50,000 nt of DNA from Prorocentrum cordatum (Eukaryota; Sar; Dinophyceae; Prorocentrales; Prorocentraceae), in NCBI GenBank assembly GCA_963575745.1, contig CAUYUJ010009813.1, forward strand, positions 157,225-207,224, written 5' to 3'. Shown here piece by piece: positions 20,596-30,941 of the stretch. Position 1 is the stretch's first letter. Each line of letters opens with the position of its first letter. The notes beneath the pieces were generated by a model. The model was not told where the DNA came from. It did not search any database and saw only the letters and a list, made by a program, of their open reading frames with translations. Position numbers and translations under genes: made by a program.

Positions 20596-21130
20596 TCAGA
20601 CGCGAGGAAGTAGGAACGGATGAGGAACGGCAGGGCATGGTGGCAGTTGCGGGAAGAGAACGATGATCAATGTTCGATTTTCTGGCTGCTGCGTGCCATG
20701 GTTTGGTTCCGGAGATCTCGGGATGCCCGATCGCGGTAGTAAAGACGTCGGGTTTCGTGATGAAGTCTCATACGAAATGCGCGGTCCGGCCGAACATATT
20801 ACCATAGCGTGCCAGCGCGAGCGTATACAGTGGATACCATGCCAGGAATCACTCTGCTCGCCTCCAGGGTGCCATGGGTTTCTTGGGTTTCGATGGTTTC
20901 GCGATGAAAAGCATGAGGTTCCCACACCACAAATCAATGGACGTCCTGGGGTCTCGGGTTGGGTTTCGTGTGGAAGGTTTCTCGTGGACTGACCTCCACT
21001 GCAGCGTGCCAGCACGAGCGTATGGCAGGCATGTAATGTTAAGGTGTTTTCTCAAATTCCCTACCGCGCTCCTGGATCCCTCTCAGGTGTAGTTTCCGAG
21101 AACCTTTGGAGGCCTTTGGAAACCCCTTTC
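20596..21130. repeat. Diverged duplication about 190 bp apart
   Basis: GCGTGCCAGCGCGAGCGTAT at 20810 recurs as GCGTGCCAGCACGAGCGTAT at 21005, and GGGTTTCGTG occurs in both halves. 20828-20888 resembles 17233-17295. No gene is seen. Confidence 0.5.
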
Positions 21131-21133
21131 TTG

Positions 21134-21240
21134 GTGAGGAGGAGGAGGAAGAGGAGGAGGAGGAGGAAGAGGAAGGGAAGGAAAATGGGGGGCAGGAAGA
21201 GAGAAGGAGGAGGAGGAGGAGGAAGACGACGAGGAGGCGT
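21134..21240. repeat. (GGA)n purine tract
   Basis: GGA/GAG repeat of about 105 bases. Confidence 0.85.
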
Positions 21241-21329
21241 TTGAGAAGTCTTTTGGTGTATGTTAGTGGTATCTTGGAGGCATGTTTCGGACGAGGCCTT
21301 TGGGAAGTTCTTCGGGGTCTGCTATAACA

Positions 21330-21800
21330 TGGCTTTTGGGGCGCTTCCGGGAGGCCTCATAAGCTCTTGGAAGCCTTTTGAGGGCGCTTGGGGGCCTTTG
21401 AGGGCCTTCTGAGAGCATCTTGGGGGATTCTTGGGGGCATATTCGAAGCCTTGGGGGCCAGCTTGTGGGGGAGGGCCCTTTGGGTCCCTCCTAGGACGCT
21501 CTTGGGCCTTCTTAGGGTCCTCTTGGGCGGTCTCTGGATACTCTTTGGGGCCTCTTGGGCCGTCTTGAGCTGGCTCGGAGAGCTCCTTGGGCCGTCTCTC
21601 AATTTGAAGAGCCCGAGCATGAAAGGATACGACAAAAAGGACAACAAGAGTTTTTGGCCTCTGGAGGCCTTCTTGGAGGCCCTCTTGAAGTCCTCTTGGA
21701 GCGTCTGAGGAGCTTCTTTGGCCGTCTTGAGGCGTTGCTGAGTGTCTTTGCAGCTTTTCCAGCTCTTTTGGAGCCCATTCTGAACCGTTCTCGAAAGGAT
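21330..21800. repeat. Degenerate CTTGGGGGCCTCTTGGG minisatellite
   Basis: Words such as CTCTTGGGCC and GTCTTGAGG recur every roughly 15-30 bases. The same family appears at 27000-27320 and 46240-46645 in this orientation and at 24780-25340 in the opposite one. Confidence 0.6.
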
Positions 21801-22344
21801 GCTGGCCGTCTTGGAGGCCACAGCGTATGGTTCTGGAATCTCCGACGGACCCAGAGGTGCGTCGGCGAGCTCTGCCCCCTTCCCTCCCTCCCCGAGAACG
21901 GCATTTTGGACCCCAGGGGAGGGAGAAGAGAGGATGGGGACAGCCAACCAATTCACACGAAGTTCCACCCCTGGCAAGCTAGGTCGGCAGAGGTGTTCCC
22001 TCCCTCCTTTCCCTTCTCCGCTTTTCTCTTTCCCTTTTCTCCCCCATGCTGGAACCTTCCTTGGATCCTCGTCCCTTTTCATCCTGCCTCCCATTATCGT
22101 CCTCGTACGCCTCCTGTACCTCCAGTCCCCTCTGCTCAGTATCCTGCCCCGCCTCCTCTCTCTCGTGTGTTCCTTTTGTCTGCCTCTTCTGATTGGTTCG
22201 CGGTCAATGTTCCGCTGAAGTGTTTCCGCAACCAGATCGGCTCATCTCATACGATCTAGATGCGTTCTCTTGAGGGCGCGCGGTTTCGGTATACCCGAAC
22301 TCAGGCTCGGCTGCGAAGCTGAGCGGTTTGAATTTTGCACCGTG
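21801..22344. other. Upstream region of the RRM gene, nothing recognised
   Basis: Pyrimidine-rich stretch 21990-22170 (CCTTTTCTCC…CCTCCTCTCTCTC) that could help splice-acceptor recognition before the first coding exon. No spliced-leader copy and no conventional promoter motif are seen. Confidence 0.35.
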
Positions 22345-22950
22345 ATGGCGCCAGGGATTGCCAGTTGTGCCTCCTCAGATGACCTCTCGCTTCCGACGTC
22401 GGGCCGCGGTGGCCTTCGGCGCGTGCAGTCGGCACCAGTGCTGCCTCGGGGGCCCGTCGTGATGCGTCCTGCCATCTGCCCCGCCCTCGCGTGGGCGGAC
22501 ATGCTGGAGCTCGACGCCCTCCTCCCCGACGACTCGCACACGCCCTCGGGCGGCGCTGGTCTCTCGGCCATCCTGGCCGGGCTCGACGATGGCAGGGCCT
22601 TCCCTGATGGAAGGTCGCCTTTCGAGGCGCCAGTCGGCACGCTGCCGCCCAGCACGCCGGCAACGTCCGATCGGGCGGTCAATTGCACCCGAACGCGCCT
22701 CAGCACCAAGGCAAGGCCCTTCGTCGCTGCGGGTGCGGCCGCGGCCGAGACCTTGTGGCAGCGGAGTGCCTGGGCTTGCGGTCGCGACAGCGAGCGGCCA
22801 TCGATCGCGCGGCAGAAGAGCGACGCTTGCAGCGCGCCAGAGACGCGCACCACCGTGATGATGCGGAACGTGCCCTACAGGTGGACGCGGCAGAAGCTGC
22901 TCACGCTGCTGGACTCGAAGGGCTTCGCGACAAAGTACGACTTTGTTTAT
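22345..22950 (+). CDS. Mei2-like RNA-binding protein, 5' exon with first half of RRM
   Basis: The frame from ATG 22345 encodes about 170 residues of Ser/Pro/Ala-rich leader, then RTTVMMRNVPYRWTRQKLL and TLLDSKGFATKYDFVY (about 22846-22950). This is the N-terminal half of the Mei2-type C-terminal RRM, with RNP2 (VMMRNVP) and the KYDFVY helix end. Such proteins bind RNA and are common in dinoflagellates. After 22950 the frame stays open to 23082, but the protein stops resembling the family, so an exon end near 22950 is likely. No canonical GT donor is obvious. The missing half is at 30555. An upstream coding exon is possible, since the frame is open before the ATG. Confidence 0.7.
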
Positions 22951-23039
22951 CAGATGGGCTGCGCCCTCTGCCGCCGGTCCCCCCCCGGCCGATCCATCTC
23001 GGTCTTGTCCATCTGCCTGGGTTGCGGCATAGGGTGTTC

Positions 23040-23277
23040 GGGTTGGCCCAAAAGGGGGTCCAGCGACAAGGGGGTGGTGTAATAGATTTGGTGCAGTAGA
23101 TTTGTGGGGTTGCAATACATTTGGGGCGTGCGGGGCGCAAATGTATTGCTGGATTTTCGCGTGCAATACATTGCAATGCAATGCAACATTATTTTCCGGT
23201 GCAATGCATTTGCAATACAATTGCCCGAAATCTATTGCACCACCCCCTTTTAGTTGGACCCCCTTTTTAGGCTACCC
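23040..23277. mobile_element. Long-TIR miniature element in the intron
   Basis: About 238 bp with about 50-base imperfect terminal inverted repeats: left GGGTTGGCC…AAAAGGGGGTCC…GGGGGTGGTG…AATAGATTT, right its complement ending CTACCC. The interior has nested GCAATACATT/AATGTATTGC inverted words. No coding capacity and no clear target duplication. It lies about 90 bases after the RRM exon. Confidence 0.8.
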
Positions 23278-23329
23278 AAATCTGCGTCAGTGTTATGTGT
23301 ATGTGTAAATACATGTATGGTATGTGTTG

Positions 23330-24440
23330 CGACAGGCCCCGCGGGCAATCCAAGCTTGTGTTGCCTGGGACGGTGCGCGGTAGGCTTTGCCACAGGCTGC
23401 GCCAGAACGCCCCGCGGACCATCAGTGCGTCCGCTGCCCCATTCGGCGCGCTTTTGATGGCACTGTCCTGCGCCGGGGAGGGAGAAGGAGAAGGATGAGG
23501 GAAGGAGGAGGAGGGAGGAGGACGAGGAGGAGGAGGAGGAGGAGAAAGAGGAGAAAGAAGAGGAGGAGGAAGCTTGAAGGCCAAGGGGTGTGGCAGACCC
23601 TCGGGGGCTGCTAAGTGGCGGGTGGCGGCTGCCCGTGTCGGCGCGCAAGCAGTTGTGCCACAGGCGGTGCGCCATAGGCTGCGCCAGACCCCCCGGCGGG
23701 TCATCAAGTCGCGATGTGCGAAGGATTTCAAAAAAAACCCTTCGACGAAGGATTGCAAAAACTCTTCGACGAAGGATTGCAATCAAAGGTTTTTTTTTTG
23801 GCAATCCTTCGGTCTGTCTTCATTCCACGGGTTGCGTCGCAGGCTGCGCGCCAGAGGTTGCGCACGACCCCCCGGCTTGCATACATCCCATCGGCTGCGC
23901 ACGAGTTCCCCAGCTTGTCTGCATTCCGTGGGCTGCGCCACAGGTTGCGCGCCATAGGATGCGCTGCACACCCCGCGGGCCACCACCTCGCGATGTCCCC
24001 CGTCTCTCTACATTCCATTGGTTGTGCCATGTGTTGCGCGCCATGGGCGCCAGGCACCCCCGCGGGCCAACAAATGGTGATTTCCAGTGTCTGTCTATAT
24101 TCCATCGGTTGCGCCATGGGTCGTTCGCCAGATATTGCGCCAGGCGCGGGCCACCAACTCCCTTGCCTGTCTACATTAGAGTGGTTGCGTCACTGCTTGC
24201 GCGCCACAAGCTGCGCCACATCTTCCCCGCGGGCCACCAAATCGCAATCCGTAGGTTTCTGGATGCCTTGCGGGCCAACGCACAGCGGTTTCCCCAGTCT
24301 GAGGTTTGCGGGCCATCGAGTGCGGCAGCCCCCCATCAAGCAGTCCACCAAGTCGCGGTCCCCTTTGCTCTGCACTACACTATGCACTACACTAGTTCCG
24401 CCACGCGGTGCGCCAGACACTCCGCGGGCCACGCAGGGCC
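23330..24440. repeat. Degenerate tandem array, unit about 90-110 bp
   Basis: Units marked by TACATTCCNNNGGTTGCGCCA, then GTTGCGCGCCA, then CCCCGCGGGCCACCA recur through this interval (for example near 23815, 23917, 24008, 24098 and 24170). Early units are interrupted by a GGA tract (23470-23575). Strongly diverged and non-coding. Confidence 0.65.
23740..23811. repeat. 19-bp direct repeats with an inverted partner
   Basis: CTTCGACGAAGGATTGCAA occurs at 23740-23758 and 23764-23782, and GCAATCCTTCG at 23801-23811 is the inverse of part of it. A ten-T run separates them. Confidence 0.8.
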
Positions 24441-24779
24441 CTGACCCGCCATCCATACAGCATGCGCTTTTGAGGGATTCGTTCGTTCCGTGATTGGACC
24501 ACGCAGACACCCGCGACATGTCAGATCGTATGTTCCAATCTTGGTTGTATTGCACCATCGGTTATGCCAGAAGCTGCGACAGGCAACATGCACTGTACCA
24601 ACCGTATGTGCCATGAATCAACTGGCCGCCCCTGAGGGGGTAGACACCGCCGCCCCACTTGTTTTGAACATGGTTGCTTTGATGAAAAAGCGGCAAGGTG
24701 TGTTGACCGCCATTGGACTTGGGGAGGCTTGGTGGAGGAAGATGAGTGGAACGTACATAGCAGACGATTTGAGAGGATC
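24441..24779. other. Intron interior, nothing recognised
   Basis: No open frame with a motif and no clear repeat. Confidence 0.35.
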
Positions 24780-25340
24780 CAAGACGGCCCAACAGGGCCA
24801 TGCAACCTCCCCAACTTGCTCTGGAGGGCCCCAAGAGGCACCGAAGACAGCCCGAAGGGTACCCAAAAGTGTAGAAAATGCCGTAGCGGGAAAGTCAGAT
24901 TGAAAGAGGGGGATTAATGGCGGAGTGCAAACAACAACATCAACATCATGCCAGCTGATTAGGGGGGCCTCCAGGGACCCCGTGGGGGCGTCCAAGATGG
25001 CTTGAGAGGGCGCCAAGAGGGCGGCCAGACTGTCCAAGATTGCTCCAACAAGCCGTCAGAACACCCCAAGATGCCTCCACGATATCCCAAGGAGGCCACA
25101 GGGGCCCCAAGAGTGTCACAAGAGGCTACAAGAGAGCTCCAAGAGACGCACACAGTGGCCTGAGTCTGCCAACTTCATTTGTTGTTTGCAGGTTATAATC
25201 TTCTTCGTTTCTTTGGCTCAGCATGACTCGAAGAGGGCTTCAGAAAGTTCCGAGGTCGCCCAAGAGGGCCCCAGTCACGGGCCAAAACAGGCCAAGAGGT
25301 CAACAAGAGGCCCCCAAGAAGACAGCCCGGAAGGGCCTCC
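24780..25340. repeat. Degenerate CCCAAGAGGCCCCCAAG minisatellite
   Basis: The reverse complement of the CTTGGG family at 21330, 27000 and 46240. CCAAGA, CCAAGAGG and GCCCCAAGAG recur every 15-30 bases. Confidence 0.55.
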
Positions 25341-26816
25341 AGAGACGTTCCAGACGGCGGCATGGGGGTGTCTGGAAATCTCACGTGAGAAGGCGTATTC
25401 GATTCGGGGACCTAGTGGCGGGCAGCGGACGCCCAGTTCACAGCCAGTGCCATTGGGCTGGCGAAAGAAAGAGCAGGCCGCGGGGGGGACCTCAGAAGGG
25501 GTTGCAAGGGCTCTGAGGCAAGGGTAGATACGAGAAGTGCGTAGGTCGGAGGATTGAGAAACAACCTGTCTTGCAGGCAGAGATCTTACACGCCGTACCT
25601 GGTGGGGCGGTGGACTGCTCCGGGCATTCCGCCATCCTACATTGTAGCGTCTTGGCCATCTGCCTGCGTGCCCATGTGCATTCGGAAGTTGTTCGAAAAT
25701 TACCTTGTCGCGTGAGGCTCGCGTCGGGAAGAAACAGTTGCTAGATGTATCGAGTGCAACACTCAACGCGACACGCCCCCCACCCAAGTCTCGCCATCGA
25801 AGCCCGCGAAGTCAATCTAATTAGCCCGGCGAAGGACCCGACCATATGCAGTTGTGAGTACCGCAGTCGTGAGAATCATAGTCGGTGGAGGTCGTTATGG
25901 ATGTGCCAAAGTGGGATGGCGGCGGCACGCGAGTGCGGCCACTGGGGCCTTCGGTGGGGCTTCCTCTGGGGCCTTCGTACGTGATCTGTCTTATGGGGGG
26001 GCACGTGGAAAGATAGACCGATCAAGATGGCCCTTCCCTTGCTTTTTCTTCCTCTTTGCCCGCGCACTCCAAAGTCCAAGGCTGCGGGCGCAGCGCAGCG
26101 CGGAATCCCCGCGACGCGCGCGGGTCGCCCCGAAAGGGCCCCACCGACGCGCGCGGGTCGTCCGCTGCGCGGAGCAAAGATGGCTAGTCGGCTGGCTGAT
26201 AGCCGGCAAGTCTCAGGCCGCGGGGCAGGGCGACGACGGGCAAGCGCGGCGTGGGGCAAAGCGCAGCTCGGAGCTCCCGCGCCCCGCGCTGGCCGCCCCG
26301 AGAGGATGCCAGCGGCGCGCGCGGGCCGCCCGCGGTGCGAGGCCAAACGGTTCAACGCTCCAATCGAGACGAGGCGCTGCTCAGGCGGGTCAGCTCCCCA
26401 GGTCAGGCTTCGCGGAGAAATTCTGGACGCTTCGCGTATCCCCACCAGTGGCCAATTCGCACTGTGCCGTTGCCCCGGACACTGCTCTTGCCGCCTGACC
26501 GTTGCCTGGTGGCCGCAATCCAAAAAAGTATCCCCACCAGCTTTCCGGGCTTGGCCGCTGTGTTTCTAGGCTCGCGCGTTGCTAATTCGATCGGCCCGTG
26601 GCCCGGACCTTTCGACTCGGCGCTTGCGCTTCCGCTTGCGCCCGCGAGGAAAACGTATCCCCACCAGCCCATCCAGCAACGATGCCCATGCGAGTTCAGG
26701 TGATCCGGGGAGTGCGGGACCAAGGAGTCGGACGGCTGAGCCGTGCGAAGGGGGGAAGAGTAGAAGAAGGAGGCCGGATGGATGGATGACCGGGCGGGGA
26801 GAAGAACGCGATGAAT
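25341..26816. other. Intron interior, GC-rich, with a thrice-repeated 12-mer
   Basis: No gene is recognised, although 26000-26400 is GC-rich and open in several frames. TATCCCCACCAG occurs at 26437, 26529 and 26656. GACGCGCGCGGGTCG occurs twice near 26110-26160. Confidence 0.4.
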
Positions 26817-26891
26817 AGGAGGAGGAGGAAGAGGAGGAGGAGGAGGAAGAGGAGCAGGAGGAGGAGGAGGAGGAGGAGGAGGAGGAGGAGG

Positions 26892-26939
<48 letters not shown>

Positions 26940-26965
26940 AAGAAAAGGACGTGAAGGGGGAAAAC
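26817..26965. repeat. (GGA)n with (GAGCAG)n purine-rich tract
   Basis: GGA repeats with a (GAGCAG) hexanucleotide segment at about 26890-26935. Confidence 0.9.
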
Positions 26966-26999
26966 GAAGGATGAGCATGAGGAGGGTGCGAGCAAAAAG

Positions 27000-27320
27000 G
27001 GCCAGAGGTCTCTGGGATGCCTCTCGGGGCCTCTTGGGATATCGTTTGGGCGCTTTTTGGTGGCCTCTGGGGACGTTTTGGGGGTATCGTGGCGCTCCTG
27101 GGGGGCTCTTGCGCGTCTTGGGTGCCTCGGAGAGGGGGCCTTTTGGAACGTCTGGGGGGCATGTTGGGTGCCCCCGGGATCCTCTTGAAGTCTTTGGGGG
27201 GCCTCTTGGGGGTCTTTTGGGAGCCTCGTGGACGCCTCTTGGGGGCCGTCTGGGCGCCTCTTGGGGCCCTATTGGGCCCGCTCGGGGGTTTTTGGGGCGA
27301 CCTTCGGGCCATCTTGGAGG
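27000..27320. repeat. CTTGGG-type minisatellite
   Basis: The same degenerate family as 21330-21800, same orientation (GGGGCCTCTTGGGATATC, CGTCTTGGGTGCC and so on). Confidence 0.55.
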
Positions 27321-27699
27321 CCATCGATCAATCAAGAGGGTGCTCCAATCAGCGCCCCCCGCAAGAGGCCACAATGGGGCCAACACCGCTGTAAAACCAA
27401 TGTTTTCAGGTTTCCTCGCCGAGGCCTTTTTGGACGCTCCAATGGGTCGCGGCACCGCCCGTCCAGGTCCAGGGAAGGGGGTAAAAAGGGGGAGGGGCAG
27501 GGGTACCCCCCCCCGAAGGGGAGGAAAGTGTGCTCGTTGGAAGAGGAAATTCTCAAGACCACCTACGCCCAGAGGGCTGTTTGGACTCGGTGAAGCCTAG
27601 CTCCTGGCGAGGGCCGTCGCCTCCCTATTGCACCGCTTCGTGCACGCCGCAAACTGCCCCAGCTGATTGGGGGAGCCCTTTTCATGGGGCCACGAGACG
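27321..27699. other. Intron interior, nothing recognised
   Basis: No motif or repeat that I can support. Confidence 0.3.
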
Positions 27700-29010
27700 T
27701 GTGAAGGGTTTGACGCAAGGGCCCGGGGGGCGCGTTTGGACCTTGCCAGTGAAGCCTTCGGTGGGCCTCCTTGGCATCACCGCCTCCTCCTACGTTTCGT
27801 GGGCATACGGTGGGCGGGGGACCGAATGTGAACTTTGCCTCTGGGGCCGTCGGTGGAGCCCCCAACGGGGCCACGAAATGTGTGAGGGGTGTGGCGACAT
27901 GGACATGCCGTGGGTGGGGTGGGCGCATGTGGGTTTTGTTTTTGGGACCTTTAGCCCAGCTCCCAAAAAGGACCACGAACCGTGCGAGCGGTGTGCCGAA
28001 ATTCACCTGCGGTGGGCCGGGCAGGGCGCAACTGGAATTTGCCTTTGGGTTTTTCGGTGGAGTTCCTTATGGGGCCACGGGCCGTGTGAGTGTTGTGGCG
28101 ACAGGGACATGCGGTGGGCGGGGTGGGCGCATGTGGACAGTGCCTTCGGGGCCTTCGGTGGAGTTCCCCACGGGGTCACGAACCGTGTGACGGGCGCGGT
28201 GACATGGACATGCGGCGGGGCGGGGTGAACGCATGTGGAAATTGCATCTGGGGCCTTCCGTGTTCCCTATTGCGCCACGAGCCGTGTGGGGGTGTGCCGA
28301 CATGATGGACATGCGGTGGGGGGTGGGGCGCATGCGTGCCGACATGGACATGCGGCGGGCGGGGTGGTTGCATGTGGACTTTGTATCAGGGGCATTTGGT
28401 GGAGTTCCCCACGGCGCCACGGGCCGTGTGAATGTGCGCCGAGTTGGACATGAGGTGGGCGGGGTGGGCGCGTGTGGATCTTGCCGCTGGGGCCTTCGGT
28501 GGGGTTCTCTGTGGGGCCACGATGGGTGGTGTGCCGAAATCGACATGCGGTGGGCAGGGGGGGCGAATGTGGGTTTTGCCTTTGGGCCCGTCGTAGGAGC
28601 CCCCGACAGGGCCACGAACCGTGTGAGGGGCGTGCCGACATGGGCATGCGGCGGGGCGGGGTGGGCGCACGTGGACTTTGCCTCCCGGGCCTGCGGTGGA
28701 GCTCCCTATGGGGTCAGGAACCGTGTGACTGGTGTGCCGGAATTCGCCTGCGGTGGGCCGGGCAGGGCGCAGGTGGAATTTGTCTTTGGGGTTTTTGGGT
28801 GGAGTTCCTCATGGGGCCACAAACCGTGTGAGCTTTGTGCCGACATGGGCATGCGGTGGGCGGGGTGGCGCATGAGCGGTGTGCCGAGATCAACATGCGG
28901 TGGGCGGGGGGGGGGGCGCATGTGGACTTTGCCCCTTGGGCCCTCGGTGGGGCTCCTTACGTATTGGGCCACGGGCCGCGTGGCGGGTGCACCAAAGTGT
29001 TGGATTTGCC
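27700..29010. repeat. Degenerate tandem array, unit about 102 bp, about 12 copies
   Basis: GTGGACTTTGCC-like words recur near 27829, 27935, 28037, 28133, 28232, 28373, 28472, 28568, 28671, 28772 and 28920. Each is followed by GGGGCCTTCGGTGGAG, GGGGCCACGAACCGTGTG and GACATGCGGTGGGCGGGGTG. One interval (28232-28373) is about 40 bases longer, suggesting an internal duplication. The minus-strand open frames here are repeat artefacts. Confidence 0.8.
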
Positions 29011-29029
29011 GAGATCAGAGGCACGGGTC

Positions 29030-29200
29030 AGAGGAGGGAGGAGGAGGCACAGGAGGAGGAGGAGGAGGAGGAGGAGGAGGAGGCACAGGAGGAGGAGGAG
29101 GAGGAGGAGGAGGAGGAGGAGGAGGAGGAGGAGGAGGAGGAGGGAGGAGGAGGAGGGAGGAAGAGGGAGGAGACTGGAGGAAAGAGGTGGAGGAGTGTCT
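29030..29200. repeat. (GGA)n purine tract
   Basis: GGA repeat with two GGCACAGGA interruptions. Non-coding. Confidence 0.9.
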
Positions 29201-29653
29201 GTTGTAAATGTGGGACCAACACCACAGGATGGTGTGGAAAACAACCTTCGTGGGCTTCTGGAAACCACCATTCCTGGGTGTCTGCGATGGGGGTTATTGG
29301 AGCCTTCCTGTGGTCATCTTCGATCATTTCAGGTTGCCTGGAGGTTTTTCGGGGCTGCCTTTGGTCATCTTTGGCTCTTCGGGTAAATTGACGCATCCTG
29401 AGGGCGTCTTGGGGCCATCCTGGCGCCTGCCTCGCAATGGTCCACGCGGTTGGGCCGCCTTTTGGCCATCTTGACGCCACCTCGAGCCCCTCCTGGAGAA
29501 GATGGAGCCCTCTCAAGGCTTTTCTGTGGCTGTACTGTGGGGCTGCATCTGCAGATGTATGCCTGCTTTTGTTCTGCCCTCTCGGAGTGTCTTGGTGATC
29601 CTCCCAACAGGTTTTCGTAGCCCCCTCGGGGCAAATCTTGGGCTGCGTTGAGT
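29201..29653. other. Intron interior with weak CTTGGG-like words
   Basis: 29340-29480 has a few GTCTTGGGGCC-like words related to the minisatellite family. Otherwise nothing is recognised. Confidence 0.35.
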
Positions 29654-29850
29654 CGGCGGCTCGCCCAGGGGGAAGTGGCAATGGACGGGCCTTCTCAGAG
29701 GGCTCGGAAGCCCCCTGGACCTCCGAGTAGTTTTCTAAGCCTTCCCCGAAGACGCAGACAACTTCCCAGAAGGCGCGAGGGCCTCTGAGAAGTCCCGCCG
29801 CCTTCTGAGAAGGCCTTCTCCGTCTCATTTCCCCCCCTCGCTCGCCGCCG
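29654..29850. mobile_element. Long-TIR MITE, copy 2
   Basis: About 197 bp, CGGCGGCTCGCCCAGGG … CCTCGCTCGCCGCCG. Same orientation as 12610-12792 and inverted relative to its neighbour at 30010-30207. Internal GGGCCTTCTCAGAGGGCTCG and CCTTCTGAGAAGGCCTTCTC blocks let it fold back. Confidence 0.8.
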
Positions 29851-30009
29851 ATCGAGGCCGCCTTGGGACGTCCTTGGGCTTTTGGGGGGGAGCTCCCGGG
29901 CAGCCTCTTTGGGCCGTCCTTGGCTGCCTGGTGACGTCCGAGATCCATGGGGCGGCCAAGGGCGGCCACAGGAGGGCGGCAGAGCGAAACAACATGCCCA
30001 ACCCACCAT

Positions 30010-30207
30010 CGGCGTCGAGCGAGGGGGGGAAATGAGACGGAGAAGGCCTTCTCAGAAGGCGGCGGGACTTCTCAGCAGCCTTCGCGCATTCTGTGGAGTT
30101 TTCAGTGTCTTCGGGGAAGGCTTAGACAACTTCTCGGGCGGTCACGGGACTTCCGAGCTTTCTGAGAAGGCCCGTCCTTTCTCGTTTCCCATCCTCGCTC
30201 GCCGCCG
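30010..30207. mobile_element. Long-TIR MITE, copy 3 (inverted to copy 2)
   Basis: About 198 bp, CGGCGTCGAGCGAGG … CCTCGCTCGCCGCCG. About 60 bases of each end pair with one another. It is the reverse complement of 29654-29850 and the two are 159 bases apart, so together they form a large fold-back. Confidence 0.8.
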
Positions 30208-30554
30208 AACAGCAACTAGACAAACAGCACAACCCGACCGCTTGCAGGCAGCCATGCAGGAGACATAGCCAGAGATACTAAGAGAGAGGCAGGAAGCAGG
30301 ACAAGATACATGGAGGAAATGGTACCCGTACCGCTAACCCTGTCTAGTTCTCGCGGTTTTTGGGCCTCCTGGGAGACCCTCGTCGCCACCGCTGGATTCG
30401 CCTCAATTCTGCTCAGAGAGCACCCAGGGAAAGGTCTGGGGAGTAGCGGAATTGGTACCTCCGCCTCTTCAGAGACAGAAGGCATGAGGGACCAGCAAGA
30501 CATAAGATCAGCCCCGCAGGGTGTTCTTCTGCGCGGTGCCCCCAGAGGGGGCTG
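30208..30554. other. Intron 3' part, nothing certain
   Basis: About 30350-30420 resembles 17030-17095. Acceptor candidates (CCCAG at 30541-30545 and AG at 30546) lie just before the second RRM exon, but none gives an obviously perfect phase with the first exon. Confidence 0.35.
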
Positions 30555-30941
30555 GTGGCCATCCCGGTCGACTTCGAGACCACCCATTCCCGCGGTTTCT
30601 CGTTTGTGAACTTGACCAGCGTAAGTCACGTGAAGCCTTTCGTAGAGACGTTCGGGGGCTTTTGTGACTGGCAGAGTGGGGCTTGCAAGAAGAAGTGCGA
30701 GGTGTGCTGGAGCGAAACGCAGACCTTAGAGTCCAACATCCTCCGCTACAAGGGCAGCCTTGTCATGGACCCATCGGTACCGGATGATTTCAAGCCGATC
30801 GTATTGAAGGATGGCGTGCGCATCCCGTTTCCGCAGTCCATCCGAGAGTACCACGAGTTTGGCCAGAAGTCTGGAACCAGGAGGGGTTGGCGAAGGACTA
30901 CGAACATCTCATTCTCGGCAAACAGAGGCCGCCGCAAGTGA
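30555..30941 (+). CDS. Mei2-like RNA-binding protein, 3' exon with second half of RRM
   Basis: The frame reads AIPVDFETTHSRGFSFVNLT (RNP1 = RGFSFVNL), then a helix and CEVCWSETQTLESNILRYKG and SLVMDPSVPDDFKPIVLKDG, then RIPFP. These are the landmark blocks of the Mei2-type RRM C-terminal half, in order (about 30564-30840). It starts exactly where the exon ending KYDFVY at 22950 leaves off (YDFVY then P-V-D-F), on the same strand. After about 30870 similarity is lost. The frame ends at TGA 30939-30941, but another frame (EGLAKDYEHLILGKQRPP) also looks plausible, so the true C-terminus is unsure. No ATG is suitable, as expected of an internal or terminal exon. Confidence 0.75.
   Translation: MAIPVDFETTHSRGFSFVNLTSVSHVKPFVETFGGFCDWQSGACKKKCEVCWSETQTLESNILRYKGSLVMDPSVPDDFKPIVLKDGVRIPFPQSIREYHEFGQKSGTRRGWRRTTNISFSANRGRRK

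Noticed and set aside
25203-25222. TTTGGCTCAG as a further spliced-leader relic
   Set aside because: Only ten bases match, one A is missing, and there is no CCGTAG upstream or retrocopy downstream.
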